Positions 11,961 to 24,100 of a stretch of DNA of 64,000 nt are shown here, one piece after another (within the stretch, counting starts at the first letter, position 1; every line of letters starts with the position of its first letter). The translations under genes were made by a program, and so were the position numbers. The notes beneath the pieces were generated by a model that saw only the letters and a program-made list of their open reading frames with translations, was not told the origin of the DNA and ran no database searches. Source of the stretch: Skeletonema tropicum (taxonomy: Eukaryota; Bacillariophyta; Thalassiosirophyceae; Thalassiosirales; Thalassiosiraceae); the NCBI GenBank assembly GCA_037178625.1, contig CM074132.1, positions 2,294,001 through 2,358,000 of the forward strand, in the 5' to 3' direction.

Positions 11961-12074
11961 GAACGACCATACCACAGTGACAGCACCGCTTCCCGTCTGC
12001 TCAGCGAAGTTAAGCACTGTCGGGCCAGGTTAGTACTACGGTGGGGGACCACGTTGGAATCCCTGGTGTTGTTC
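11961..12074 (+). rRNA. 5S ribosomal RNA, copy 1
   Basis: The 114-nt segment has the eukaryotic 5S signature: CATACCAC near the 5' end, GAAGTTAAGC in the A-box region, GGGCCAGGTTAGTACTACGG and GGGGGACCACG. The first seven bases GAACGAC pair with the last seven GTTGTTC, closing helix I with one G-U pair. A TTTT terminator follows immediately. It is transcribed by RNA polymerase III from internal control regions. Confidence 0.95.
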
Positions 12075-12804
12075 TTTTGCTACTTTTTACTTTTGATGCC
12101 ACCAGCACCTACTCACCGGCACATACTACTTAACTCTATCTCCTCACGCTAACGCACCAACTTCGAATCGATTCACCAGCCATGCAGCGCCAACCTGATC
12201 TTTTACACAGTTCCTCTCTGTCTCTCTTTGAGAGGTTGCCTTTTTGGCATCGCATCGTTGCTACCTACTTATACGCAAAAGTTGTGAGGTGCTACTTACT
12301 AAAAAGCAAGAAGCCCAGTATTACTTCATCTTCCATAAGTATTACTTTATCCCTTGCATTAGCTTGAGACACTTTTACTACTTCTCGGCTAACTACCAGC
12401 CAGTCGACTCACTTCAAACCCGTCTTTTTACTCGCTGTATTCACGTACGGTTTCGTGCATCTTATATCATGTCTCCTATCTCGAAGAACGCTATATTATA
12501 GGAGGATTACTGTCACCCTCATTGCAAAATTGTGCCCGCCGCTCCCCTTTTATTGTCGGTGGTCAGAAAAATTCCTTTTCTCATCGCAGATCGAAGCAGT
12601 CGACAAGCTACAAAGCGATTAACCCGCCCAAGCAGCATCTCTCGACCTCTCTCTCCGACTGCTACAGAAGTGCAGAGAGCCTCGATTTATACATATTGAT
12701 TGCACTAAAGAAGCGAATTCATGGTTCTGCGGATACTCTCCACTCCAAGGGTAATAAGCTAGCTAAGTTCTAAGGAGTAAATGGAAGCAAAAATAAAATA
12801 AGTA

Positions 12805-12913
12805 GGAGACGAAGAGCAGGTTGTTGGAATCCTCTTTCTTGTAACTGTCGACCGCTTTCCGACATTAGTCGACAGTTACGAGAAAGCGAGATTTCAACAA
12901 CCTCTTCGTCTCC
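12805..12913. repeat. Long imperfect hairpin, unit 2
   Basis: Outer arms GGAGACGAAGAG and CTCTTCGTCTCC, middle arms GGTTGTTG and CAACAACC, and inner arms of 19 bp around TGTAACTGTCGAC pair with one mismatch that would be a G-U wobble in RNA. The loop is about 15 nt. Total span 109 nt, about 80 bp upstream of the putative gene start. It could be a hairpin RNA, a cruciform or a remnant of a small inverted-repeat element. Confidence 0.85.
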
Positions 12914-12990
12914 TCCTCATTCACTTCACAAACTCACTTCACAAACCCAAGGAACATTCAATCGACCAACGTAGAAGCAACACATTCACC

Positions 12991-13372
12991 ATGCCAGCAA
13001 GGTCGAAACTGTCGAAGCTCATGGATGACACTCGGTTGCCTCGAGGCAAATGCTTACGTAGGACAAAGAGTCTCACGGCTTGCTGTTGCTGACTGTCGCA
13101 CAGAAGATGTGTGGAGCTTTACGGTCGCTCTGGCAAAGATTACTCCATGAAGACTAGGAAATTCTCGGAAGAAGATGATTTTAATGAAGAAAGAGTTCAA
13201 CGACCTGAAACACTAAAAGGTTGTTTTTTTTTTCTGTCGAGGGCAAGAGCGAGTGCGGGTTGACGCTGCTGCGTTGTGGCAGCACGGCGTCCATCCTGAC
13301 TTCTTTCCACATCATCATGCTGGGATCTTGCCGCCTGCCACCCCTAATGCTGCTGCTGGTGGTGTGCCGCAT

Positions 13373-13403
<31 letters not shown>

Positions 13404-13852
13404 GATCTACTCAGATCTGTGCTGATTACCTGGGGGCTCTCCTCAACGTTGAACAATCGCCTCCGCTTCGCATTCCATCAAGCTGTCATCACTCAGGCAA
13501 ACTCAAAACATTACAATTCATTGTAGAGCCATGCCCTGTGTACTTACACTTTTCTTCCGCTTCCGTGCCTCAGCCCATGAACTCGATCATTTTGCACGGG
13601 ACGAGCTTTGAGACTAAGACCGGAACAGTTGAGGTGAGGAGAAGATTACTTCAGATACTAATGAGATGATACGCTTTCATGTTTGCGTTGGAGATGAAGG
13701 AAGATCTAAAGATAGCCATCGAAGAGCAGCAGGAGATGGGCTTGGACGGACTAGAGGAGGGGATCAACCTCGACTATCTAGAAACAACTTCGGGTAAAGA
13801 TGAGGCGCTTACTGGCTTATTTTCGTCAAAGCAGCCCGAATTGCCTTCTTAA
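12991..13852 (+). pseudogene. Putative spliced gene of the 5S unit, copy 2 (frame broken)
   Basis: Same layout as the other copies. It lacks the G after the first acceptor, so exon 2 would terminate early, and it has the same ten-T run that breaks the frame before the polyalanine exon. The last exon is open to 13852. Confidence 0.35.
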
Positions 13853-14498
13853 TACGTCGCCAGTGGGCTCAGGCTGCACTTCGACGCAGTTATCACAGCC
13901 ATGGATAGAGATGGATTCATGATTACACTTTCGTACAAATATATGATATGAATTTGTATATCACGCCTGTCTGATTGACAATCCAGTCAAAATACCCCGG
14001 GCTCAAAGTAGCTGTGGTCTGTGGTGGGAGAGAACAGAGAACCCCCTCTCCTGCCTGTGGCTCCGACTTCAACGCTGTTTGGTTGTGACCTCAGCGTACG
14101 AAGAATCCAATTCGTTGGGGGAAAGATGTCAAGGTAGCGATAATGCAACATTACCTAACTTCCTAAATGAAATGATATACGACGAATGAACCTGGGAGGG
14201 ATATATAGAACTTGTGTTGTTGCTGTCGTCAGCAGCGACAGTTTGTCATTCTGCTCGCTCCCCAGAGGAATGAGAATGAGATGAGAGATGACCCAATTTC
14301 GGAGCTGCAGAAGGAACAAGTTGTGCTGCCAGCTGCCATGCTCCATTGGTAGCGTGGTTATGCGCCATCGTGTTGTGCTGTTCGTCTTCGTGCTCTCCGT
14401 CTTGTACCTACAATACAAAGCAATGTTCATGCATCGCAAAAGGTGCACATGATGTTGTACATTATGATTATATTGTTTGACTTGACCGACACTTTCAG

Positions 14499-14612
14499 GA
14501 ACGACCATACCACAGTGACAGCACCGCTTCCCGTCTGCTCAGCGAAGTTAAGCACTGTCGGGCCAGGTTAGTACTACGGTGGGGGACCACGTTGGAATCC
14601 CTGGTGTTGTTC
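14499..14612 (+). rRNA. 5S ribosomal RNA, copy 2
   Basis: Identical by eye to the other copies over 114 nt, with the same closing helix and TTTT terminator. Confidence 0.95.
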
Positions 14613-15332
14613 TTTTGCTACTTTTTACTTTTGATGCCACCAGCACCTACTCACCGGCACATACTACTTAACTCTATCTCCTCACGCTAACGCACCAACT
14701 TCGAATCGATTCACCAGCCATGCAGCGCCAACCTGATCTTTTACACATGTCTCTCTTTGAGAGGTTGCCTTTTTGGCATCGCATCGTTGCTACCTACTTA
14801 TATACGCAAAAGTTGTGAGGTGCTACTTACTAAAAAGCAAGAAGCCCAGTACTTCATCTTCCATAAGTATTACTTTATCCCTTGCATTAGCTTGAGACAC
14901 TTTTACTACTTCTCGGCTAACTACCAGCCAGTCGACTCACTTCAAACCCGTCTTTTTACTCGCTGTATTCACGTACGGTTTCGTGCATCTTATATCATGT
15001 CTCCTATCTCGAAGAACGCTATATTATAGGAGGATTACTGTCACCCTCATTGCAAAATTGTGCCCGCCGCTCCCCTTCTATTGTCGGTGGTCAGAAGAAT
15101 TCCTTTTCTCATCGCAGATCGAAGCAGTCGACAAGCTACAAAGCGATTAACCCGCCCAAGCAGCATCTCTCGACCTCTCTCTCCGACTGCTACAGAAGTG
15201 CAGAGAGCCTCGATTTATACATATTGATTGCACTAAAGAAGCGAATTCATGGTTCTGCGGATACTCTCCACTCCAAGGGTAATAAGCTAGCTAAGTTCTA
15301 AGGAGTAAATGGAAGCAAAAATAAAATAAGTA

Positions 15333-15441
15333 GGAGACGAAGAGCAGGTTGTTGGAATCCTCTTTCTTGTAACTGTCGACCGCTTTCCGACATTAGTCGA
15401 CAGTTACGAGAAAGCGAGATTTCAACAACCTCTTCGTCTCC
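15333..15441. repeat. Long imperfect hairpin, unit 3
   Basis: Same sequence and pairing as in unit 2, 109 nt. Confidence 0.85.
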
Positions 15442-15518
15442 TCCTCATTCACTTCACAAACTCACTTCACAAACCCAAGGAACATTCAATCGACCAACGT
15501 AGAAGCAACACATTCACC

Positions 15519-15900
15519 ATGCCAGCAAGGTCGAAACTGTCGAAGCTCATGGATGACACTCGGTTGCCTCGAGGCAAATGCTTACGTAGGACAAAGAGTC
15601 TCACGGCTTGCTGTTGCTGACTGTCGCACAGAAGATGTGTGGAGCTTTACGGTCGCTCTGGCAAAGATTACTCCATGAAGACTAGGAAATTCTCGGAAGA
15701 AGATGATTTTAATGAAGAAAGAGTTCAACGACCTGAAACACTAAAAGGTTGTTTTTTTTTTCTGTCGAGGGCAAGAGCGAGTGCGGGTTGACGCTGCTGC
15801 GTTGTGGCAGCACGGCGTCCATCCTGACTTCTTTCCACATCATCATGCTGGGATCTTGCCGCCTGCCACCCCTAATGCTGCTGCTGGTGGTGTGCCGCAT

Positions 15901-15931
<31 letters not shown>

Positions 15932-16380
15932 GATCTACTCAGATCTGTGCTGATTACCTGGGGGCTCTCCTCAACGTTGAACAATCGCCTCCGCTTCGCA
16001 TTCCATCAAGCTGTCATCACTCAGGCAAACTCAAAACATTACAATTCATTGTAGAGCCATGCCCTGTGTACTTACACTTTTCTTCCGCTTCCGTGCCTCA
16101 GCCCATGAACTCGATCATTTTGCACGGGACGAGCTTTGAGACTAAGACCGGAACAGTTGAGGTGAGGAGAAGATTACTTCAGATACTAATGAGATGATAC
16201 GCTTTCATGTTTGCGTTGGAGATGAAGGAAGATCTAAAGATAGCCATCGAAGAGCAGCAGGAGATGGGCTTGGACGGACTAGAGGAGGGGATCAACCTCG
16301 ACTATCTAGAAACAACTTCGGGTAAAGATGAGGCGCTTACTGGCTTATTTTCGTCAAAGCAGCCCGAATTGCCTTCTTAA
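15519..16380 (+). pseudogene. Putative spliced gene of the 5S unit, copy 3 (frame broken)
   Basis: As copy 2: no G after the first acceptor, ten-T run present, last exon open to 16380. Confidence 0.35.
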
Positions 16381-17026
16381 TACGTCGCCAGTGGGCTCAG
16401 GCTGCACTTCGACGCAGTTATCACAGCCATGGATAGAGATGGATTCATGATTACACTTTCGTACAAATATATGATATGAATTTGTATATCACGCCTGTCT
16501 GATTGACAATCCAGTCAAAATACCCCGGGCTCAAAGTAGCTGTGGTCTGTGGTGGGAGAGAACAGAGAACCCCCTCTCCTGCCTGTGGCTCCGACTTCAA
16601 CGCTGTTTGGTTGTGACCTCAGCGTACGAAGAATCCAATTCGTTGGGGGAAAGATGTCAAGGTAGCGATAATGCAACATTACCTAACTTCCTAAATGAAA
16701 TGATATACGACGAATGAACCTGGGAGGGATATATAGAACTTGTGTTGTTGCTGTCGTCAGCAGCGACAGTTTGTCATTCTGCTCGCTCCCCAGAGGAATG
16801 AGAATGAGATGAGAGATGACCCAATTTCGGAGCTGCAGAAGGAACAAGTTGTGCTGCCAGCTGCCATGCTCCATTGGTAGCGTGGTTATGCGCCATCGTG
16901 TTGTGCTGTTCGTCTTCGTGCTCTCCGTCTTGTACCTACAATACAAAGCAATGTTCATGCATCGCAAAAGGTGCACATGATGTTGTACATTATGATTATA
17001 TTGTTTGACTTGACCGACACTTTCAG

Positions 17027-17140
17027 GAACGACCATACCACAGTGACAGCACCGCTTCCCGTCTGCTCAGCGAAGTTAAGCACTGTCGGGCCAGGTTAGT
17101 ACTACGGTGGGGGACCACGTTGGAATCCCTGGTGTTGTTC
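17027..17140 (+). rRNA. 5S ribosomal RNA, copy 3
   Basis: Same 114-nt sequence, closing helix and TTTT terminator. Confidence 0.95.
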
Positions 17141-17870
17141 TTTTGCTACTTTTTACTTTTGATGCCACCAGCACCTACTCACCGGCACATACTACTTAAA
17201 CTCTATCTCCTCACGCTAACGCACCAACTTCGAATCGATTCACCAGCCATGCAGCGCCAACCTGATCTTTTACACAGTTCCTCTCTGTCTCTCTTTGAGA
17301 GGTTGCCTTTTTGGCATCGCATCGTTGCTACCTACTTATATACGCAAAAGTTGTGAGGTGCTACTTACTAAAAAGCAAGAAGCCCAGTACTTCATCTTCC
17401 ATAAGTATTACTTTATCCCTTGCATTAGCTTGAGACACTTTTACTACTTCTCGGCTAACTACCAGCCAGTCGACTCACTTCAAACCCGTCTTTTTACTCG
17501 CTGTATTCACGTACGGTTTCGTGCATCTTATATCATGTCTCCTATCTCGAAGAACGCTATATTATAGGAGGATTACTGTCACCCTCATTGCAAAATTGTG
17601 CCCGCCGCTCCCCTTCTATTGTCGGTGGTCAGAAGAATTCCTTTTCTCATCGCAGATCGAAGCAGTCGACAAGCTACAAAGCGATTAACCCGCCCAAGCA
17701 GCATCTCTCGACCTCTCTCTCCGACTGCTACAGAAGTGCAGAGAGCCTCGATTTATACATATTGATTGCACTAAAGAAGCGAATTCATGGTTCTGCGGAT
17801 ACTCTCCACTCCAAGGGTAATAAGCTAGCTAAGTTCTAAGGAGTAAATGGAAGCAAAAATAAAATAAGTA

Positions 17871-17979
17871 GGAGACGAAGAGCAGGTTGTTGGAATCCTC
17901 TTTCTTGTAACTGTCGACCGCTTTCCGACATTAGTCGACAGTTACGAGAAAGCGAGATTTCAACAACCTCTTCGTCTCC
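17871..17979. repeat. Long imperfect hairpin, unit 4
   Basis: Same sequence and pairing as in unit 2, 109 nt. Confidence 0.85.
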
Positions 17980-18056
17980 TCCTCATTCACTTCACAAACT
18001 CACTTCACAAACCCAAGGAACATTCAATCGACCAACGTAGAAGCAACACATTCACC

Positions 18057-18439
18057 ATGCCAGCAAGGTCGAAACTGTCGAAGCTCATGGATGACACTCG
18101 GTTGCCTCGAGGCAAATGCTTACGTAGGACAAAGAGTCTCACGGCTTGCTGTTGCTGACTGTCGCACAGGAAGATGTGTGGAGCTTTACGGTCGCTCTGG
18201 CAAAGATTACTCCATGAAGACTAGGAAATTCTCGGAAGAAGATGATTATAATGAAGAAAGAGTTCAACGACCTGAAACACTAAAAGGTTGTTTTTTTTTT
18301 CTGTCGAGGGCAAGAGCGAGTGCGGGTTGACGCTGCTGCGTTGTGGCAGCACGGCGTCCATCCTGACTTCTTTCCACATCATCATGCTGGGATCTTGCCG
18401 CCTGCCACCCCTAATGCTGCTGCTGGTGGTGTGCCGTAT

Positions 18440-18470
<31 letters not shown>

Positions 18471-18919
18471 GATCTACTCAGATCTGTGCTGATTACCTGG
18501 GGGCTCTCCTCAACGTTGAACAATCGCCTCCGCTTCGCATTCCATCAAGCTGTCATCACTCAGGCAAACTCAAAACATTACAATTCATTGTAGAGCCATG
18601 CCCTGTGTACTTACACTTTTCTTCCGCTTCCGTGCCTCAGCCCATGAACTCGATCATTTTGCACGGGACGAGCTTTGAGACTAAGACCGGAACAGTTGAG
18701 GTGAGGAGAAGATTACTTCAGATACTAATGAGATGATACGCTTTCATGTTTGCGTTGGAGATGAAGGAAGATCTAAAGATAGCCATCGAAGAGCAGCAGG
18801 AGATGGGCTTGGACGGACTAGAGGAGGGGATCAACCTCGACTATCTAGAAACAACTTCGGGTAAAGATGAGGCGCTTACTGGCTTATTTTCGTCAAAGCA
18901 GCCCGAATTGCCTTCTTAA
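18057..18919 (+). CDS. Putative spliced gene of the 5S unit, copy 4 (best preserved)
   Basis: Only this copy has an extra G at the first acceptor (CGCACAG|GAAG). With it, exon 1 joins in frame to a hydrophilic stretch (RCVELYGRSGKDYSMK then KFSEEDDYNEERVQRPETLK) that looks like genuine protein. The frame then reaches the run of ten T at about 18291. Removing a very short GTTG...CGAG segment (22 nt), or a one-base error in the run, would connect it to the polyalanine exon (ALWQHGVHPDFFPHHHAGIL, then Ala run, then YLGALLNVEQ). The final intron has a TACTAAT branch-like site and joins GTVE to MKEDLKIAIEEQQEMG in phase 0. I do not recognise the protein, and a pseudogene is possible. Confidence 0.35.
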
Positions 18920-19565
18920 TACGTCGCCAGTGGGCTCAGGCTGCACTTCGACGCAGTTATCACAGCCATGGATAGAGATGGATTCATGATTACACTTTCG
19001 TACAAATATATGATATGAATTTGTATATCACGCCTGTCTGATTGACAATCCAGTCAAAATACCCCGGGCTCAAAGTAGCTGTGGTCTGTGGTGGGAGAGA
19101 ACAGAGAACCCCCTCTCCTGCCTGTGGCTCCGACTTCAACGCTGTTTGGTTGTGACCTCAGCGTACGAAGAATCCAATTCGTTGGGGGAAAGATGTCAAG
19201 GTAGCGATAATGCAACATTACCTAACTTCCTAAATGAAATGATATACGACGAATGAACCTGGGAGGGATATATAGAACTTGTGTTGTTGCTGTCGTCAGC
19301 AGCGACAGTTTGTCATTCTGCTCGCTCCCCAGAGGAATGAGAATGAGATGAGAGATGACCCAATTTCGGAGCTGCAGAAGGAACAAGTTGTGCTGCCAGC
19401 TGCCATGCTCCATTGGTAGCGTGGTTATGCGCCATCGTGTTGTGCTGTTCGTCTTCGTGCTCTCCGTCTTGTACCTACAATACAAAGCAATGTTCATGCA
19501 TCGCAAAAGGTGCACATGATGTTGTACATTATGATTATATTGTTTGACTTGACCGACACTTTCAG

Positions 19566-19679
19566 GAACGACCATACCACAGTGACAGCACCGCTTCCCG
19601 TCTGCTCAGCGAAGTTAAGCACTGTCGGGCCAGGTTAGTACTACGGTGGGGGACCACGTTGGAATCCCTGGTGTTGTTC
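19566..19679 (+). rRNA. 5S ribosomal RNA, copy 4
   Basis: Same 114-nt sequence, closing helix and TTTT terminator. Confidence 0.95.
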
Positions 19680-20249
19680 TTTTGCTACTTTTTACTTTTG
19701 ATGCCACCAGCACCTACTCACCGGCACATACTACTTAACTCTATCTCCTCACGCTAACGCACCAACTTCGAATCGATTCACCAGCCATGCAGCGCCAACC
19801 TGATCTTTTACACAGTTCCTCTCTGTCTCTCTTTGAGAGGTTGCCTTTTTGGCATCGCATCGTTGCTACCTACTTATACGCAAAAGTTGTGAGGTGCTAC
19901 TTACTAAAAAGCAAGAAGCCCAGTACTTCATCTTCCATAAGTATTACTTTATCCCTTGCATTAGCTTGAGACACTTTTACTACTTCTCGGCTAACTACCA
20001 GCCAGTCGACTCACTTCAAACCCGTCTTTTTACTCGCTGTATTCACGTACGGTTTCGTGCATCTTATATCATGTCTCCTATCTCGAAGAACGCTATATTA
20101 TAGGAGGATTACTGTCACCCTCATTGCAAAATTGTGCCCGCCGCTCCCCTTCTATTGTCGGTGGTCAGAAGAATTCCTTTTCTCATCGCAGATCGAAGCA
20201 GTCTACCAGCTACAAAGCGATTAACCCGCCCAAGCAGCATCTCTCGACC

Positions 20250-20573
20250 GGAGAGTGGCTTCAAGAGATAAGAATTGAGAAAGGGGCTGAGATCGAAAGA
20301 GAAAGCTAGAAGTTTGGAGTCATGATAACGATCAATCATCCTTTATATACCTTATGAGAATGAACAAAACCAACACAAGAGCACAAGGAAAAGAAGCATA
20401 CTCAGAACGCCCATTACATTTCGGAAATTCATCTCATGTCAACGAGACAGACTCTCACATAACGGGACAGGTTAATTAGCTTTAGACTGGTATTTATTGC
20501 ACTTGTCTACCACGGTGGGGTGGTTACACAACCCTGGTCCCTACATCATACATATAAGTATATATGTTGTATA
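20250..20573. other. Non-coding stretch between 5S array and palindromic MITE
   Basis: Unique sequence begins abruptly after CTCTCGACC at 20249. No gene is seen. It contains one CAACGAGACAGAC segment similar to the AACGAGAC repeats of the MITE at 27.9 kb. Confidence 0.5.
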
Positions 20574-20916
20574 TCCCAACCATTTTTTTTGAACGGCACC
20601 TCGGTGCCGTTCTCTGTAGAACTCTGGTATGTTTCTACGTGGAGAGGAGAACGGCACCTCGGTGCCGTTCTCAAAAAAGGCAATAGGCCTCAAAAGCTTT
20701 GTTAGGATAAAGCATGAGTCAAAATGTGGCCTATAGATCTTATTATTGCATACAAGGGCTACAGCTTTTTTGAAAAAATGCCGTTAGGAGCTGCCTAGCT
20801 TTGCCCGCTAACAAACGGGATTTCAAGAACGGCACCTCGGTGCCGTTCTCAAGCCCTACGGGTACTGGGCCCAACACAAGAACGGCACCGAGGTGCCGTT
20901 CTCAAAATGGTTGGGA
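20574..20916 (+). mobile_element. Non-autonomous palindrome-bearing transposon (copy H1)
   Basis: Terminal inverted repeats TCCCAACCATTTT and AAAATGGTTGGGA are bounded by TA on both sides (20572-20573 and 20917-20918), which fits a TA target duplication. Four palindromes with arms GAACGGCACC and GGTGCCGTTC and a 2-nt centre lie at 20591-20612, 20647-20672, 20827-20848 and 20880-20901, two next to each end. Interior segments (GGCAATAGGCCTC, ATGCCGTTAGGAGCTGCC) match the ends of the larger transposase-bearing element at 36509-39557, so this is a deletion derivative of that family. The copia retrotransposon landed two bases beyond its right end. Confidence 0.85.
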
Positions 20917-20919
20917 TAT

Positions 20920-21064
20920 TGATGAACCAGCACAGCATCAATGTTGGTAAAATCGAATTATAAGAGGTTTTAACTACGTTGAACAATGCTGGAAAGTGCC
21001 GATATCTTCCAACTTCAATGGAAGGATCGGTCTGGCAGTCGAGTCGAGTCGAGTCACATCATCA
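20920..21064 (-). repeat. 3' LTR of copia element
   Basis: 145 bp, TGATG...CATCA, identical to 27677-27821. It contains a GTCGAGTCGAGTCGAGTC run near its plus-strand right end. Confidence 0.95.
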
Positions 21065-21074
21065 CCCCCCTGTC
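21065..21074 (-). promoter_or_regulatory. Polypurine tract of copia element
   Basis: The minus strand reads GACAGGGGGG directly next to the 3' LTR, the place and composition expected for plus-strand DNA priming. Confidence 0.7.
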
Positions 21075-21133
21075 GATGAGACAACAGGAGGAGAGTCGGA
21101 GACTCTCAGAAAGCTGGGAAAAAAAAACATGAT

Positions 21134-24100
21134 CTATCCCGATCGAGCCGAGGCTGGTTCCGACGCCGAGAGGGAATAATACGGTAAGAAAGATTTAGAC
21201 GAGAGGTGAGCAGGCACCGTGTGTCCAAATTGAAGAAAATTTGATCTGGAGACCATCTGACAGTCCCGCAAACGACGGAAATGAGCATCATCTTTGATTT
21301 CTTTCGTGTAAATATCACTAGGATTAATGACTCCCGGGATATGCAGAACGTTGACTTCATTGAAGGAGTGGGCTTCACGAACACTATTTTCCCGGAGATA
21401 AGATGCTTTGTGCCCTTATTCTTATTAGTGACAGAGTGTGACCATGCTACGCAGGCCTCGTTATCATTGTAGACTGGCGTACATGCTTCAGCTTCGGGAA
21501 TGTGCAGGTCTTTTGCGAGAAGTTTGATGGCTTGAGTTTCTTTCACACACTCGTCGGTAGCCAGAATTTCGGCCTCACAAGAACTTCGAGCGGTGCGCTC
21601 TTGTCTGATAGAGCGCCAAGCAACTGGCCCCCCTGTCCTGCAGACGACATATCCAGAGAGTGATCGAAACTTGAACAATTCGATGGGAGCGCCATCGGGA
21701 AGGGCATTACCAATTTGCCCTCCCCAACATGCATCAGCGAAAGAAGTCAGTTGCATGACTTCTGAGGTAGATGGTGGAGTAGCGTCCGTATAAGCTTCTT
21801 TATCATGGTGATGAGGGAAGTGATTAAATGCTTGAAGTGTGTTGCACGCATCGGAATGGAAGGAGATACCGTATTCACTTGTACTATACAGGTACTTGAG
21901 GACATGAAGTGCCGCTTGGTAGTGCTGGGCACTCGGTGCGTGACTATATGAAGCTAGGAACGTGAGTGACGGAGCCACGTCTGGACGGGTACATTGAGCA
22001 AGCCAATTAATAGACCCAACAATGCCTTGAAAAACCTTGGTGCGTCGTTTTAAGTCCGGATCATTAGCAGCTGGTGGTGGAAGCGAATCAATAGGAAGCC
22101 CGGACCTATATGGAGTCATGTTAGGGACTCGTTTGAATTTGCTCAGGCCAAAACGATGGGCTGTATGGACGGTGAACGCGGATTGAGACATGTGCACTGA
22201 GACGTGGCCATTATCGTGACGTTTCCAAAGAAATGATGAGCCAAGAAAGTAATCAACATCTCCCATGAAGTCAACAGTTACCTTGGACTTGAGAGCTTGA
22301 CGGAATAGTTCCTCCTCTTCATCACTAGTCGAGTAGAACACAAAATCATCAACATACACCCCGATATGAATCATTTTCCTTGTAGCAGGCAGTGTAATCG
22401 TGGTAGTAGGTGCCTCGGGAGTAGAGGGAATAGTGACAGTCACCATGCCATCGTCGTTTGTAGTGCTCTCAAAGTTGGAGGCGGTCGGATCAACTATACC
22501 CGAGAAGATGCAAGGATCATGTGGTGATTGCACTAAACCCATGTCTCGAAGAATACTAGCGAAGCGATTGAACCAATGACGTGGGCTACGACGAAGGCCA
22601 TATAGAGTTTTCTTCAGTTTCCAGTACACACCTTTATCATAGTCGGGATCGCCCAAAGGAGGACGAACGACCGTGGCTTCATCGTCTGGAAGCACCGCTT
22701 GGCAGAAAGCGTTCTTACAGTCGCCTTGTTGAAGAACACGCTTTTCACCCACGGCTTTAGAAGTGAGAAGGCGAAGAGACGAGTATTTGAGTACCGGTGC
22801 ATAGCGGTCGGACTTGCTATAGTATCGATCTTCATGATTACCGAGCACAACAATTCTTGATTTGGCACGATGAGGTTTGCCGTCTTTATCTGGCTTAACA
22901 ACAAGTACACACATAGACGGGATGACTTTAGGAATGGCTCCTGTACGACGAAGGGCCAAATAATCTTTCTTTGAGATACGCTCATAGACGTTGTGATCCA
23001 TCAAGCCTTGGGCTTCTTCTTGATACGATGCCAACCAAACGTGACGATCTGGGTTTGTTGGATGAAGAGCCTGTTGAAGTGATGGTGGGCACGGCGATAG
23101 CAGGTTTTTAGCCGAGACGAAGTTTGCTGAAGGGGCATTGTTAGACGAATTGGGACGGAGAAAAGAGCTAATCGCACCATGACCGGCAATTAGAGTATCA
23201 TCTCCCACTAGAGTAGTCCAGTTCTGACGAAGGTCAGGAAGGGGAACGAACCAGTCAATTTGTTTTGAACGAGGATGTTTACGATGAACGAAGGCAAACC
23301 CCCCTTGAGGCGAGTAATGAAGATAGCCGCGTTGGAAAGCGCCATTGTGATCTAGAGTGATTTTGGAATCTTGTCGTAGAAAATGAGGAAGGCCATCAAA
23401 GACGTCCGCGACAGCGGAAGCTGCGGCGTCTGGAGGAGATTCATACGAGACTAAGTCTTCGTAGCTTAATTCAGTAGTACTGCCATTATCCAGATGAATG
23501 ACATATAGTGACTCAGCTTCAGGAGTGTCTGCTGATGAAGAGACGAAAGGAGTGTTGACCATGGGAATGTTCTGAACCGTACCTTTAATAGAAGCGCCGT
23601 CTTTCTCAATAGTAACGCGAGTGCCAGGAGGATATGGCTCTGGAACCGGGTCAGTATTGTAACGAAGAAGTCCACACGTGAGACCTCCATCATATCGAAT
23701 GTTCTTGGGGTACATTGTGCCTGGATGGGCACTCTCATCAAGTTTGAAAGCAGGAGGACGGTAATATTTGCGTGTGACAGGATTGTAGAAAGTGATGGTA
23801 TTAGTTGCTGGATCCCGACCGACCGCAATACCATCCAATGTTTGAGCCTGCGATTTAGTACGTGAGTCTGTAGATGTCACGTCCTTATCGTGGGAGAAGA
23901 ATCCCACCGAGAATAGTTCGAACCATGTACGTGAATCCGGTTTCACCCCATGAACTAATTCAAATGGAGATGTAAGTTTATTGTTAAGTCGACCAGGGAC
24001 TTGATTGAGCATATTGACAGCGTGGTTCAAGGCAAAGAACCAATAGTCTCTAGGCATTTGTTTCTCCGTCAAGTAGGCTCTCGCCATTTCGATGATAGTA

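Larger units (their letters stand above)
10033..20249. repeat. Tandem array of four ~2.53-kb units, each with one 5S rRNA gene
   Basis: Equivalent points (the T of the TCGAC/TCTAC motif) fall at 10036, 12600, 15128, 17666 and 20202, giving unit lengths of 2564, 2528, 2538 and 2536 bp. Units are nearly identical. Unit 1 differs most, with an 11-bp insertion near 10252 and a changed segment near 10334. A fifth unit begins and stops after about 50 bp at 20249. Each unit holds, in order, a long hairpin, a putative spliced gene, a 5S rRNA gene and about 0.5 kb of spacer. Near-identity implies recent amplification or homogenisation, as is usual for rDNA. Confidence 0.95.

Noticed and set aside
11617..11970. 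117-residue minus-strand ORF before each 5S gene (also 14155, 16683, 19222)
   Set aside because: No protein-like pattern, overlaps the 5S 5' end, and conservation is explained by the tandem array.
12522..12773. 83-residue ORF at each unit junction
   Set aside because: No motif, start or composition to support coding, and conserved only because the units are.
20591..20901. Repeated palindromes as a CRISPR-like array
   Set aside because: Spacing is irregular, the palindromes flank transposon ends, spacers are shared between copies and the genome is eukaryotic.
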